A program made the position numbers and the translations under genes. 64,000 nt of DNA from a virus. The DNA lies in the IMG/VR virus record IMGVR_UViG_3300032235_000623, positions 1 to 64,000 of that record; one strand, given 5' to 3'. The notes below the pieces were generated by a model. That model had not been told where the DNA came from and did no database searches. It saw only the letters and a program-made list of their open reading frames with translations. This document shows positions 49,597 through 57,288 of this stretch, in pieces. Numbering within the stretch: position 1 is the stretch's first letter; every line of letters begins with the position of its first letter.

Positions 49597-49752
49597 ATGG
49601 ATTTAGATAGTTTATATGTTTTTATAAAAAAACAGTCTATAAATGATATTATTAAAGACTTAGAAGACTTAGAATTTCCACCAGAGTGGAGACCAAGAGA
49701 CGTTCTTGGGTTTGTGATCAGAAAATTGCAAGAAAAGGAAATGCAATGTTAA
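49597..49752 (+). CDS. Small hypothetical protein
   Basis: This 51-residue acidic protein (SLYVFIKKQSINDIIKDLED, WRPRDVLGFVI) starts at ATG 49597, six bases after the -10, and overlaps the next gene by seven bases. Function unknown. Confidence 0.65.
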   Translation: MDLDSLYVFIKKQSINDIIKDLEDLEFPPEWRPRDVLGFVIRKLQEKEMQC

Positions 49753-49985
49753 AAAATATTAGTAAAAAAATAAATAAATGGCTTTCACCTACAACTTATG
49801 TTGATTTGGATGTAATCCTTGAAGATATCAATGCTGAAAAGGTTGTTAAGAAGACAGCTAAGAAGGCACCAGTAAAGAAAACTGCTTCTAAGAAGGCTCC
49901 TGCAAAGAAGGTTGCTAAGAAGGCTCCTGCGAAGAAGAAGCCAGCAGCTAAGAAGGTAGCAAAGAAAGCGCCTGCTAAGAAGTAA
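49746..49985 (+). CDS. Lysine-rich histone H1-tail-like protein
   Basis: This 79-residue protein has a short N-terminal helix (MLKNISKKINKWL) followed by about nine KKAPAKK-like repeats, like bacterial and actinobacterial HU/histone tails. It should bind DNA nonspecifically and could condense or protect phage DNA. The true start is ATG 49746; the in-frame GTG upstream is inside the previous gene. The end abuts the next start. Confidence 0.8.
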   Translation: MLKNISKKINKWLSPTTYVDLDVILEDINAEKVVKKTAKKAPVKKTASKKAPAKKVAKKAPAKKKPAAKKVAKKAPAKK

Positions 49986-50186
49986 ATGGAATCTAAAAAG
50001 CGAAGTATTATCAAAGCCATTACATGGCAATTTGTTCACCTAGGATTCGTGGCTGGCTTAATATACATATATACACGTGAGTGGGAGTATGCATCACTTG
50101 GGGCTATAGGCTACCTAGCCTGGGAATCAACAGCCTATTATTTTCATGAGCGGGCATGGATAAGATTTGGAAATAATATCAAGTAA
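49986..50186 (+). CDS. DUF2061-like membrane protein
   Basis: This 66-residue protein has KKRSIIKAITWQFVHLG, a transmembrane helix (FVAGLIYIYT), and ends YYFHERAWIRFGNNIK, matching the DUF2061 signature (two helices and a HExW motif). It starts directly after the preceding stop. Function of the family is unknown. Confidence 0.7.
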   Translation: MESKKRSIIKAITWQFVHLGFVAGLIYIYTREWEYASLGAIGYLAWESTAYYFHERAWIRFGNNIK

Positions 50187-50308
50187 TGGATTTATTAGAT
50201 ATTTGCGAAATAAAGGATTGTAATAGTCAGGCTGAGCGCATAACAAGCACTGAAACAAAGATAATCCAAGTATGCATAGAATGCTACAATAAAAAATATA
50301 AAAAATGA
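50186..50308 (+). CDS. Small cysteine-containing protein
   Basis: This 40-residue protein has CEIKDC and a later CIEC, enough for one zinc site, and a basic end (YNKKYKK). Its stop contains part of the promoter for the next unit. Starts inside the previous stop (TAATG). Confidence 0.55.
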   Translation: MDLLDICEIKDCNSQAERITSTETKIIQVCIECYNKKYKK

Positions 50309-50321
50309 TATAATGTATAAT
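50306..50321 (+). promoter_or_regulatory. Tandem -10 boxes
   Basis: TGATATAAT (50306-50314) and TATAAT (50316-50321) side by side. The first allows a leaderless start at ATG 50322. Confidence 0.6.
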
Positions 50322-50351
50322 ATGGAAGGATTTCTAGACCCTTCTAAATAA
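50322..50351 (+). CDS. Nine-residue possible leader peptide
   Basis: ATG directly after the promoter codes for MEGFLDPSK and stop. A strong AGGAGATAAG for the next gene follows. It may only be the start of a leader or a translation-priming peptide. Confidence 0.3.
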   Translation: MEGFLDPSK

Positions 50352-50370
50352 ACCCTATAGGAGATAAGAA

Positions 50371-50532
50371 ATGTCAGATGGAAAGAATTTAACAGGTTTT
50401 GGCGAGACAAAGCCAGCAGGCGTAACACCATGGAACAACAACGAGCAGTATGCTCAGGATCCAAAGGCTGCATTCCCTGCAACAGATAAGTCATCACAAG
50501 ACGGCGCTGGACTTAACAACGGCGGTAAGTAA
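50371..50532 (+). CDS. Small hypothetical protein
   Basis: This 53-residue protein is rich in Gly, Asn and Asp with TPWNNNEQYAQDP and a GGK end, probably disordered. Strong AGGAGATAAG site before ATG. Could be virion- or cell-associated. No family. Confidence 0.6.
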   Translation: MSDGKNLTGFGETKPAGVTPWNNNEQYAQDPKAAFPATDKSSQDGAGLNNGGK

Positions 50533-50534
50533 TA

Positions 50535-50690
50535 ATGTGCGTAGAATGTGGCTGCCAAATGGTTGGCAGCGAAACTGGTATTGTTGGAATTAACGGTGGC
50601 ATGTTAGACGTATCTACAGACGGAGATTCTGGACTAACACTAAACATGACAGCAAACCGTGAACAAAGAGAAAGATTCATTAACGAATAA
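50535..50690 (+). CDS. Small cysteine-containing protein
   Basis: This 51-residue protein has CVECGC at the N-terminus and a short IVGINGGMLDVSTDG beta hairpin. Overlaps the next start by one base. A metal-binding or iron-sulfur role is possible. Confidence 0.6.
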   Translation: MCVECGCQMVGSETGIVGINGGMLDVSTDGDSGLTLNMTANREQRERFINE

Positions 50691-50902
50691 TGTCTGAAAA
50701 CGGATCAGAGACCGTTACCGCTTCAAATGCAGAGCCATCTGGAGCGGTAACTTCTACCGAAGCTACTAGAAAAAACCCTAGTCAGGGTAAATTTAAGTCT
50801 GGAATTAATAAAAAAGTTCCGATGAAGGTAGATGTAAATAAGCACGGAATTAGAAGAGAGACTAGCATCCAGCCTAAAAAGGTTGGAAGAAAAAAGGTTT
50901 AA
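50690..50902 (+). CDS. Small basic low-complexity protein
   Basis: This 70-residue protein has a Ser/Thr/Ala-rich first half and a Lys/Arg-rich end (RRETSIQPKKVGRKKV). It is likely disordered and nucleic-acid binding. Start overlaps previous stop. Confidence 0.55.
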   Translation: MSENGSETVTASNAEPSGAVTSTEATRKNPSQGKFKSGINKKVPMKVDVNKHGIRRETSIQPKKVGRKKV

Positions 50903-50934
50903 TCTAACCTTTGTAACTAGAAAAGAGAGTATCT

Positions 50935-51639
50935 TTGTACATAGTAACTGGATCAGGATCTGGCATAGGTAAATCAGTATATAAAACTTTAAAAGAAACT
51001 GATCCAGTTATTGGTATTGATATTTTGCAATCAGACATTGTTTGTGATCTATCTTACGAAAAAAATATAAAAGAATTAGTATCCGAAATAACAAATTCCA
51101 ATAAAGAAATAAGTGGTGTCATCACATGTGCTGGAGTTGTTGGTGGAGATAGTGTAATATCAACTAATTATTTTGGATCTATCAGACTTGTAGAATACTT
51201 ATATGCCCATTATGGCAAAATAAATGCAATACTAATTGGGTCTATTATATTTACACACACAAAAGTTAATAATGAGTTAATAGATTTATTGCTAGATGGT
51301 AGTGAATCAGATGCAATATATTTTGCAAGGAAGAATAATCTTACAGATACAGAGATATATGCATCCTGCAAGCTAGCCCTTAATTTTTGGGCAAGACGTT
51401 TTATTAAGAATAACCCAAACTCTAGAATAAACGTCATACATCCATCATTAACTAAAACTGGAATGACAGAAAAGTATTTAAAGAGTGAAGTTATAAAAAT
51501 TATTTTTGCTGAAGATATACATAAGGCATATTTGGGCGAGCCAGAAGAAGTATCTGGCTTAGTATGCTATCTAATAAAAAATTCAAAGTTTGTAAATGGA
51601 CAATCTATATTTATAGATGACGGTGTGTACAGTGTGTAA
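50935..51639 (+). CDS. Short-chain dehydrogenase/reductase (SDR)
   Basis: In this 234-residue SDR, TGSGSGIGKS near the start binds NAD(P) and YASCK (about residues 141-145) is the catalytic YxxxK. The C-terminal GQSIFIDDGV is characteristic. Appears to start at TTG 50935 behind AAAAGAGAG. It reduces or oxidises a hydroxyl/keto substrate. It opens a block with a P450, a flavin monooxygenase and a 2OG oxygenase, so it may belong to one pathway. Confidence 0.85.
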   Translation: MYIVTGSGSGIGKSVYKTLKETDPVIGIDILQSDIVCDLSYEKNIKELVSEITNSNKEISGVITCAGVVGGDSVISTNYFGSIRLVEYLYAHYGKINAILIGSIIFTHTKVNNELIDLLLDGSESDAIYFARKNNLTDTEIYASCKLALNFWARRFIKNNPNSRINVIHPSLTKTGMTEKYLKSEVIKIIFAEDIHKAYLGEPEEVSGLVCYLIKNSKFVNGQSIFIDDGVYSV

Positions 51640-51721
51640 GACATGCGGAAACTGCTCTCAAGAGCACAATAAAACAATTGATGATGCAGTAGATAATATC
51701 TTAGATTCGAGTATAATATAA
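51632..51721 (+). CDS. Tiny cysteine-containing ORF
   Basis: This 29-residue ORF starts at GTG 51632, overlapping the SDR end by eight bases. It has CKTCGNC then a helix. Its bases also form the promoter of the next gene. It could be chance. Confidence 0.35.
   Translation: MCKTCGNCSQEHNKTIDDAVDNILDSSII
51712..51717 (+). promoter_or_regulatory. -10 box, leaderless gene
   Basis: TATAAT six bases before ATG 51724. The -35 is weak. Confidence 0.55.
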
Positions 51722-51723
51722 GA

Positions 51724-51957
51724 ATGAAAAGAAAGCTATTAGATGGGTCTGCGGTAGACTCTTTAGAAAGCCCTGTACAGTTAGTTATTCATACTAAGGC
51801 TCCACAAAAATGGAAGATAATAGATATGGAAACTGGCGAAGAGTACATTGGTTCAGAAATATCGCATCCAGTTTTTAGCAAAACATTAAAAAGTAAGGTT
51901 TTAGCTGGTCATATCGGATCGTGGAAAAAAATAAAATTTAGGAATAAAAATGAGTAA
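51724..51957 (+). CDS. Hypothetical beta-rich protein
   Basis: This 77-residue protein has LVIHTKAPQKWKIIDMETGEEYIG-type strands, an SH3-like or OB-like size, and a basic end. Predicted leaderless. It overlaps the next gene by eight bases. No family recognised. Confidence 0.6.
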   Translation: MKRKLLDGSAVDSLESPVQLVIHTKAPQKWKIIDMETGEEYIGSEISHPVFSKTLKSKVLAGHIGSWKKIKFRNKNE

Positions 51958-52081
51958 ATATTCTATTAAAAAAGAACAAAAGTGCTACTACTGCACTGAG
52001 GAAGGTCTTTATTTTGACTATGCTGATTATAGATGTATAAGTGTTTGTAAAAATCATTTAAATATGGAAGCCTCAAGCTAA
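51950..52081 (+). CDS. Small zinc-binding protein
   Basis: This 43-residue protein has CYYC, then a later CISVC and His, giving a possible treble-clef zinc site. Its stop contains the ATG of the P450 gene. It could be an expression partner. Confidence 0.6.
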   Translation: MSKYSIKKEQKCYYCTEEGLYFDYADYRCISVCKNHLNMEASS

Positions 52082-53328
52082 TGTCAATTCAAAATAATTT
52101 AAAAAAAGCTGGTCCAGAATTTCTTTTAAATTTAAAAAAACAAAATGGTGAAGTATTTTGGATACAGGATTATTTATTTGCATTCAATGAAAACTACGTA
52201 AATGAAATTTATGTTAAGCAGTACAACAACTTTACAAAAGCTGGCGGATGGCATAAGATTAAAGAGGGAATAGGATCAGGGTTGCTCACTAGTGAAGAGC
52301 CAAAGCACCTAGTCAATAGAAGAATACTAAACCCTGCATTTCATGTGAATAAGATTAATAAGCATATTGATGAAATGCGTTCAATAATTTCAAAAGAATT
52401 AAGTAATTTACAAAGTCAGAGTGAATTTAATATATCAGATTATTTTTTAAACTTGAGCTATATAGTATTAACTAATACCTTATTTAATGATAAAAACCTA
52501 TCTGAATCAAAAGAATTTAAAGATATATTTTATTCAATTATGAAGAAAACTGTTGATGACGAAGATCCGCACCATGAATCTTTGGAAGAGTATAGGAGCA
52601 GTTTATATAATTTAATATCAAAAGTAGTTTTGGATAGAGTCTCTAACGAAGAACATAATGATGACTTCCTAGACCTATTAATTGAATCATTCAATGATGG
52701 CGAGATGTCATTGCATGAAATAGTGGATGAGATACTCAGTATGCTACTTGCTGGACATGAAACAACGGCTAACGTCGTATCATGGGCAATATGTCATGTG
52801 TCATTAAATCAGGAAATAAAGAATAATATAAAAATAGAATCAGACTTATTTATAAATAAAATAAATACCAATGGAGTTCTTGATTCTTTAAAGGATTTAA
52901 CAAATTCAGAATATGCTATAAAGGAAACATTAAGACTCTATCCTCCAGTCTGGTCTAGCCCAAGGGAGGCAATTAGTGATTGCTATATAGAGGACACCTT
53001 CATTCCAAAGGGAACAAAAATTATATTAAGCTCATATGTTTCCCATAGAGATGAAAAGTATTTTGATGATCCAGAATTATTTATGCCAGATAGATGGGAT
53101 AATAATTTTGAGGACACCCTACCTCAAGGCTCATACTTTCCATTCCATCTTGGTCCAAGAAAGTGTATCGGATATCGTTTTGGAGAAATACAGGCAAAAA
53201 TTACATTACTAGAATTTTTTAAAAACTTTGAGATTGATTTATTGAACGGAATGCCTAAAGGTGTGCCATATGCAACATATAGAATATCTGAAAATTTCTG
53301 TGTTGAATTAAGAAAGAGTGATCAGTGA
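52081..53328 (+). CDS. Cytochrome P450
   Basis: In this 415-residue protein, the I-helix AGHETTANV (about residue 223), KETLRLYPP (ExxR, about 281) and heme-ligand FHLGPRKCIGYRFGE (about 354, axial Cys) are all intact. P450s use oxygen and reducing power to hydroxylate or oxidise substrates. No ferredoxin or reductase is visible nearby, so it would borrow host redox partners. P450s are very rare in phages. It is coupled to the luciferase-like monooxygenase (four-base overlap). Confidence 0.92.
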   Translation: MSIQNNLKKAGPEFLLNLKKQNGEVFWIQDYLFAFNENYVNEIYVKQYNNFTKAGGWHKIKEGIGSGLLTSEEPKHLVNRRILNPAFHVNKINKHIDEMRSIISKELSNLQSQSEFNISDYFLNLSYIVLTNTLFNDKNLSESKEFKDIFYSIMKKTVDDEDPHHESLEEYRSSLYNLISKVVLDRVSNEEHNDDFLDLLIESFNDGEMSLHEIVDEILSMLLAGHETTANVVSWAICHVSLNQEIKNNIKIESDLFINKINTNGVLDSLKDLTNSEYAIKETLRLYPPVWSSPREAISDCYIEDTFIPKGTKIILSSYVSHRDEKYFDDPELFMPDRWDNNFEDTLPQGSYFPFHLGPRKCIGYRFGEIQAKITLLEFFKNFEIDLLNGMPKGVPYATYRISENFCVELRKSDQ

Positions 53329-54113
53329 AGATTCATTACATGACAGACTCAGGAAACGATCTATCTGAGCTATCAAATATCCTAGATGATGCAGGCTACT
53401 ACTCTCTCCTTCTGGTATATCATTCAACAAAACCAGATGCCTGGATTAAATGTGCTAATGCTTTAAATAAAAAACATAAGTTTAAGTACATGATAGCCAT
53501 GAGGCCGTATGCAATTAGCCCAGAGTACTTTTCTATGATGTGCAACGCATTTAATGAGCTGTCTCCAAACAGGATAATGTTTAACATAGTAGCTGGAGAC
53601 TTACATAAAGAAGAGAAAAGCGTAGAGCATGCTTTATTTATCGGCGACCTTATAGAAACATCAGAAAAGAGAGTAAAGTATACTGCTGAATGGATAAAGA
53701 AATTAAAAGAAATTAATAAGATAAGGCCATTCCCAGAGATAGTAATGTCTGGGTTTTCTGATAAAACATTAGAAACTGCTGCAGAGTTTGCGGACTATAA
53801 TTTATGTATGATTGATACATACAAAGAGCATACAGATAGATTTAATAAAAATAAAAATAGAATGGTTTCTGCTCAGATTATAATAAGGGATACGTATGAG
53901 GAAGCAAAAGAGTTTGCTGATAAATATGTGCCAGAAGAGCACAAAAGAAGGTGGACAATTTTTGGAACAGAGTCTGACATTATTAATGAGTTTGAATATC
54001 TTGAGTCTATTGGGGTCACAGACATAATGCTTAGATCGCATAATTCAGATTTAAAGGTTAATTTAACTCACAATTTTGTAAAAAAATATAACTCAAGAGA
54101 AATGGTACAATAA
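53325..54113 (+). CDS. Luciferase-like flavin-dependent monooxygenase
   Basis: This 262-residue TIM-barrel LLM-type flavoprotein has the N-terminal MTDSGNDLSELSNILDDAGYYSLLLVY and FKYMIAMRPYAISPEYF, and later IGVTDIMLRSH. These enzymes use reduced FMN and oxygen to oxidise aldehydes, nitriloacetate or alkanesulfonates, or to N-oxidise amines. Starts at GTG 53325, overlapping the P450 end. Substrate unknown; it probably acts with the P450 and the downstream oxygenase. Confidence 0.78.
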   Translation: MKIHYMTDSGNDLSELSNILDDAGYYSLLLVYHSTKPDAWIKCANALNKKHKFKYMIAMRPYAISPEYFSMMCNAFNELSPNRIMFNIVAGDLHKEEKSVEHALFIGDLIETSEKRVKYTAEWIKKLKEINKIRPFPEIVMSGFSDKTLETAAEFADYNLCMIDTYKEHTDRFNKNKNRMVSAQIIIRDTYEEAKEFADKYVPEEHKRRWTIFGTESDIINEFEYLESIGVTDIMLRSHNSDLKVNLTHNFVKKYNSREMVQ

Positions 54114-54116
54114 GAT

Positions 54117-54797
54117 ATGACTAAAATTTATGCAATAGGTGACTGCCACCTATCAAGAGTGCAGGAACATTATAATCCAAGCGAAAGCGATGTGGATTTT
54201 GTTATATGGGGCAAGGCTGCGAAGAAGATATGGGACATTAATTTTGCAGAGATGCTGACGCTGGACGAGGTATCCTCTGGTAAAGAGCAGCAAAGATTTG
54301 ATGGAGACGGTGTAACGCTATTTAGCCAAATTAAAGATGAAGATATATTGTTCGCATGGTTTGGATATGTTGATATTAGAACATTTTTATCTAAATATAA
54401 CAATGCTGATGAGGTTGCTAAAAGGTATGTAGATCAGCTTAAATCTTATTTTAAAAATTCTTTAATTGTTATTATAGAGCCTCTACCTCAGTTTACTGAA
54501 ATGTTATTAAAGTACGAAGGTATTAGTCCATCATATACATATGAAGAAAGATTGAACCAAAATAAACTCTTTATAGAGTCTTTGCACAAATATGCATCAG
54601 ATGCAGGAATTACACATTTTATAACTCAAGACGATATAAAAAAGGCCATAGGAAGCGATGAGTTAACGCCTGCTATGACTCACACAAAAGCCCCTCACCC
54701 AGTTGATGGCTTGAAGGACGAATATAACCAAAATATATTTTTCTTGTTTGAAAGATATGCCAAAAAAATTATAGAGGAGAACTTTAATGACAACTAA
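54117..54797 (+). CDS. SGNH-hydrolase-like protein
   Basis: This 226-residue protein has GDCHLSRV near the start (GDxx block with C where Ser is usual), LFAWFGYVDIRTF (block III-like), and APHPVDGLKDEYN (His block, Asp-x-x-His-like). It resembles SGNH esterases but the nucleophile position is Cys, so activity is uncertain. Lies in the oxidative island. Confidence 0.6.
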   Translation: MTKIYAIGDCHLSRVQEHYNPSESDVDFVIWGKAAKKIWDINFAEMLTLDEVSSGKEQQRFDGDGVTLFSQIKDEDILFAWFGYVDIRTFLSKYNNADEVAKRYVDQLKSYFKNSLIVIIEPLPQFTEMLLKYEGISPSYTYEERLNQNKLFIESLHKYASDAGITHFITQDDIKKAIGSDELTPAMTHTKAPHPVDGLKDEYNQNIFFLFERYAKKIIEENFNDN

Positions 54798-55338
54798 CCA
54801 CGAAATGGTAACAGATAAAATTGTACAGTTTAATGATGTATTTGAGGACTTGGATGCTGTAGTTTCCAAGGTAGAGTCTGGATCCTGGGAGCACTGGGGT
54901 AGAGCAAATAATGAACGTGTTGGAACATTAAGATGGATCTATAAGATAGAAGGCTATCTTTATAATGAAATTAATTCAGCTGTTACAAAAGCAGCAGACG
55001 AATATTTTGAGAACCAATCTATTAAAAAGAATGAGTATATGTTTTCGAACAGCTCATATCATATTAGAAAATGGGATGCACCAATGAGAGGCATGGAGCC
55101 TCATTCAGACTTTTCAGCAAATGAGGATGGAAGCAGAAGCAACCCCTCATACACCATATGTGGTTATATCACAGAGGATTACGAGGGCGGGCACCTAGAA
55201 TTTCCTAAGCACAACATATCTATTAAGCCAAAAGCTGGATCTATTATAATATTTCCATCTGATGAATGGCACGGAGTTTCTGATGTAATAAGCGGAAATA
55301 GAATGATGTTTAGCTTATTTATACATAAAACCCATTGA
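54787..55338 (+). CDS. 2OG-Fe(II) oxygenase (second copy)
   Basis: This 183-residue protein has HSD near 106, DEWHGVSD near 160 and SGNRMMF (Arg) near 171. This is the H-x-D...H triad plus 2-oxoglutarate Arg of prolyl-hydroxylase-like enzymes. It is shorter than the copy at 36747. It would hydroxylate a small molecule or protein side chain. It overlaps the SGNH gene by 11 bases. Confidence 0.82.
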   Translation: MTTNHEMVTDKIVQFNDVFEDLDAVVSKVESGSWEHWGRANNERVGTLRWIYKIEGYLYNEINSAVTKAADEYFENQSIKKNEYMFSNSSYHIRKWDAPMRGMEPHSDFSANEDGSRSNPSYTICGYITEDYEGGHLEFPKHNISIKPKAGSIIIFPSDEWHGVSDVISGNRMMFSLFIHKTH

Positions 55339-55363
55339 CAAAACTTCAGTTATTTTATATGAT
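55335..55363 (+). promoter_or_regulatory. Consensus promoter, leaderless gene
   Basis: TTGACA (55335-55340), 17 bases, TATGAT (55358-55363), six bases to ATG 55370. Confidence 0.8.
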
Positions 55364-55369
55364 TATCTC

Positions 55370-55456
55370 ATGTCCATAAAAGAATATAACTCATCCTACT
55401 CTGAATGCGAGTGTGGAAAGATAATGTGCCCTAAGTGCTCAGAGGTAGGTAGATAA
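55370..55456 (+). CDS. Tiny zinc-ribbon protein
   Basis: This is a 28-residue protein with CECGKIMCPKC, a complete C-x-C...C-x2-C metal site. It starts exactly where the leaderless promoter predicts, which strongly supports this very short gene. Its stop holds the next ATG. Confidence 0.7.
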   Translation: MSIKEYNSSYSECECGKIMCPKCSEVGR

Positions 55457-55734
55457 TGATAAGCTTAGTTGACTGGTTTATTAACAGATTATTTAGTAAT
55501 AGATACCTTAGAGAGGCTATCTTTGCTGAGGTACATTTCTATGATCATATAGAGGCAGCTCTAAAAGAGCCTACAACAAACCTATCCTGGGAAGAAGGCG
55601 GACTTTGGTATGGGTATACCTTTAATGAAATGCATAAGTTATATCTATTTGATGATACTGGATATGAGACAATGACAGAACTCTGGGACAACCTATGGAC
55701 CAGAGACATGGAGCACGGATTGAGTTATAGATGA
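55456..55734 (+). CDS. Hypothetical protein
   Basis: This 92-residue protein has amphipathic helices (DWFINRLFSNRYLREAIFAE) and an aromatic-rich middle. Overlaps both neighbours. No family. Confidence 0.6.
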   Translation: MISLVDWFINRLFSNRYLREAIFAEVHFYDHIEAALKEPTTNLSWEEGGLWYGYTFNEMHKLYLFDDTGYETMTELWDNLWTRDMEHGLSYR

Positions 55735-56027
55735 CAGAGTACTGGTCGTATCTCTTAGCAGCAATTGGCGTTACAGGCATATTCTTTGTTGGTCGAAAGA
55801 CCATTTGGGGATGGCTGATCTTATTATTAAATGAATGTATATGGATAGCATACGCATTAGCCACGGATCAATATGGGTTCATTATCATGGCTACAGCCTA
55901 TTCTGCTGTATATATTAAATCTTTTATATCTTGGAAGAAAGAAGAAAAAGAAGAACATATCTCACAATATGAGATTAATACTCATGGTCAAATAGATCAT
56001 AGATATATACATATTGATCGCAATTAG
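55731..56027 (+). CDS. Small membrane protein
   Basis: This 98-residue protein has about three transmembrane segments (YLLAAIGVTGIFFVG, IWGWLILLLNECIWIAYAL, FIIMATAYSAVYI) and a charged cytoplasmic tail. Reminiscent of small PnuC-like or transporter fragments, but not assignable. Overlaps the HNH gene. Confidence 0.6.
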   Translation: MTEYWSYLLAAIGVTGIFFVGRKTIWGWLILLLNECIWIAYALATDQYGFIIMATAYSAVYIKSFISWKKEEKEEHISQYEINTHGQIDHRYIHIDRN

Positions 56028-56497
56028 TGAAGCGCAAAAGTAGAGAGCAGAATTTCGAATATATGACAAAAAAAGAGATCATATTCGCCTTATATAATCA
56101 AGGCATGTCGTACCGACAAATCAAAGAGCAAACTGGCTTTTCAAAAGGCACCATTTCCTATCATTTGGGCGAAGGGGTCAAAGAGAGGGCAATGGATCGG
56201 CGGAAGCAGGATAGACATAAAATTACCACCTATATCAGAGAAGAAAAGGTGGGCAAGGTATGTATGGACTGCAGAGAAGATTATCCCCATTGGATTCTAG
56301 AATTTGACCATAGACCAGGGGAGGAAAAGAAATTTACCATTGGTACCCATAATATCGCTAGAGACAAATCACTAGATGAAGTTAAAGATGAAATAGCTAA
56401 ATGTGATATCGTATGTGCTAATTGCCATAAGAATAGGACATACTGGAGAAAGCTCAAGAATGGAGTCTATCCAGCAACCAAGGAACTATACGACTAG
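56027..56497 (+). CDS. HNH endonuclease with HTH
   Basis: In this 156-residue protein, residues about 28-50 are a helix-turn-helix (MSYRQIKEQTGFSKGTISYH). The C-terminal half is an HNH nuclease: CMDC, LEFDH, CDIVCANCHKNR. The two Cys pairs structure the zinc, and DH...H...N form the active site. Start GTG 56027, with an in-frame ATG at 56063. Probably a homing-type or packaging-associated endonuclease. Confidence 0.82.
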   Translation: MKRKSREQNFEYMTKKEIIFALYNQGMSYRQIKEQTGFSKGTISYHLGEGVKERAMDRRKQDRHKITTYIREEKVGKVCMDCREDYPHWILEFDHRPGEEKKFTIGTHNIARDKSLDEVKDEIAKCDIVCANCHKNRTYWRKLKNGVYPATKELYD

Positions 56498-56498
56498 G

Positions 56499-57026
56499 AT
56501 GAACTCTTGGCAATATGGGCTTACAGCCCAAGAAGAAGCCTTGTGTGTAGAGGTAGGATATCAGCGTCAAAAGCCATACTTTGGCGATCCTAGCAAAAAC
56601 ATTAATTATGCTGAAGGTGACCTATGGGAGATGTGGCAGCATGTCATATGTGCAGGGTCTGAGCTAGCATTTGCCAGAATGATGGGTAATAAGGAATTTG
56701 TACCTCATGTGAACAAATGGAAGACTGAATTAGATATCCCAGGTGTTGGTGAGATAAGATACTCGTTTAATCCAGATGGTGGACTTAGATTCACAAATAG
56801 GGATAATCCTGATCTCAAATATGTATTATTAATTGACGGGATGGCTATCAAAAATAGGACGGGGAAGAACGAAGAAAGACGAAGTACTCCCTATAAAGCT
56901 ATAGGATGGCTATATGGACATGAATGTATGAAGGATGAATATCTATCTAAATACAATAATAGAACATGGGTTGTACCTCAGAGCAAATTAAAACCTATGC
57001 CTAACCATATTAAACCAGTTGACTAG
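56499..57026 (+). CDS. Conserved hypothetical phage protein
   Basis: This 175-residue protein starts at ATG 56499 just after the HNH stop. It has MNSWQYGLTAQEEALC then GELRYSFN-type beta strands and LLIDGMAIKNRTG near the middle. Codon use matches neighbours. Likely nucleic-acid related given its HNH neighbour, but not identified. Confidence 0.6.
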   Translation: MNSWQYGLTAQEEALCVEVGYQRQKPYFGDPSKNINYAEGDLWEMWQHVICAGSELAFARMMGNKEFVPHVNKWKTELDIPGVGEIRYSFNPDGGLRFTNRDNPDLKYVLLIDGMAIKNRTGKNEERRSTPYKAIGWLYGHECMKDEYLSKYNNRTWVVPQSKLKPMPNHIKPVD

Positions 57027-57037
57027 AATATATATAG

Positions 57038-57043
57038 TATAAT
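57038..57043 (+). promoter_or_regulatory. -10 box, leaderless gene
   Basis: TATAAT six bases before ATG 57050. No convincing -35. Confidence 0.5.
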
Positions 57044-57049
57044 ATAGAT

Positions 57050-57202
57050 ATGAGCATACTCGACAATTTAGAAGCATATCTAGAATTAGAAGAATTAGAT
57101 CCACTTGGTAAATCTTGGAAAGATGCACCAGATTGGTGTGACGATTGTGTAGCAAATCCTGGAGAGAAATGTCCAGATTGTGGCTATACACATAATTGCT
57201 GA
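57050..57202 (+). CDS. Small zinc-binding protein
   Basis: This 50-residue acidic protein has CDDCVANPGEKCPDCGY, two C-x2-C pairs. It is the last rightward gene. Predicted leaderless. Confidence 0.65.
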   Translation: MSILDNLEAYLELEELDPLGKSWKDAPDWCDDCVANPGEKCPDCGYTHNC

Positions 57203-57270
57203 AGCTCCACAAAATAGGACATATTAGCTCCTAGCTCCTATATCCCCCTCCTAATTATCTCCTCTCTATG

Positions 57271-57288
57271 AGCCTCCTAGAGGCTTTT
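57271..57288 (+). terminator. Rho-independent terminator
   Basis: Stem AGCCTC (57271-57276) / GAGGCT (57280-57285), loop CTA, then a short T run (57285-57288). Ends the rightward gene block. Confidence 0.75.

Noticed and set aside
49686-49745. Longer start for the lysine-rich protein at GTG 49686
   Set aside because: It overlaps the end of the preceding gene; the ATG at 49746 fits the overlap pattern used elsewhere.
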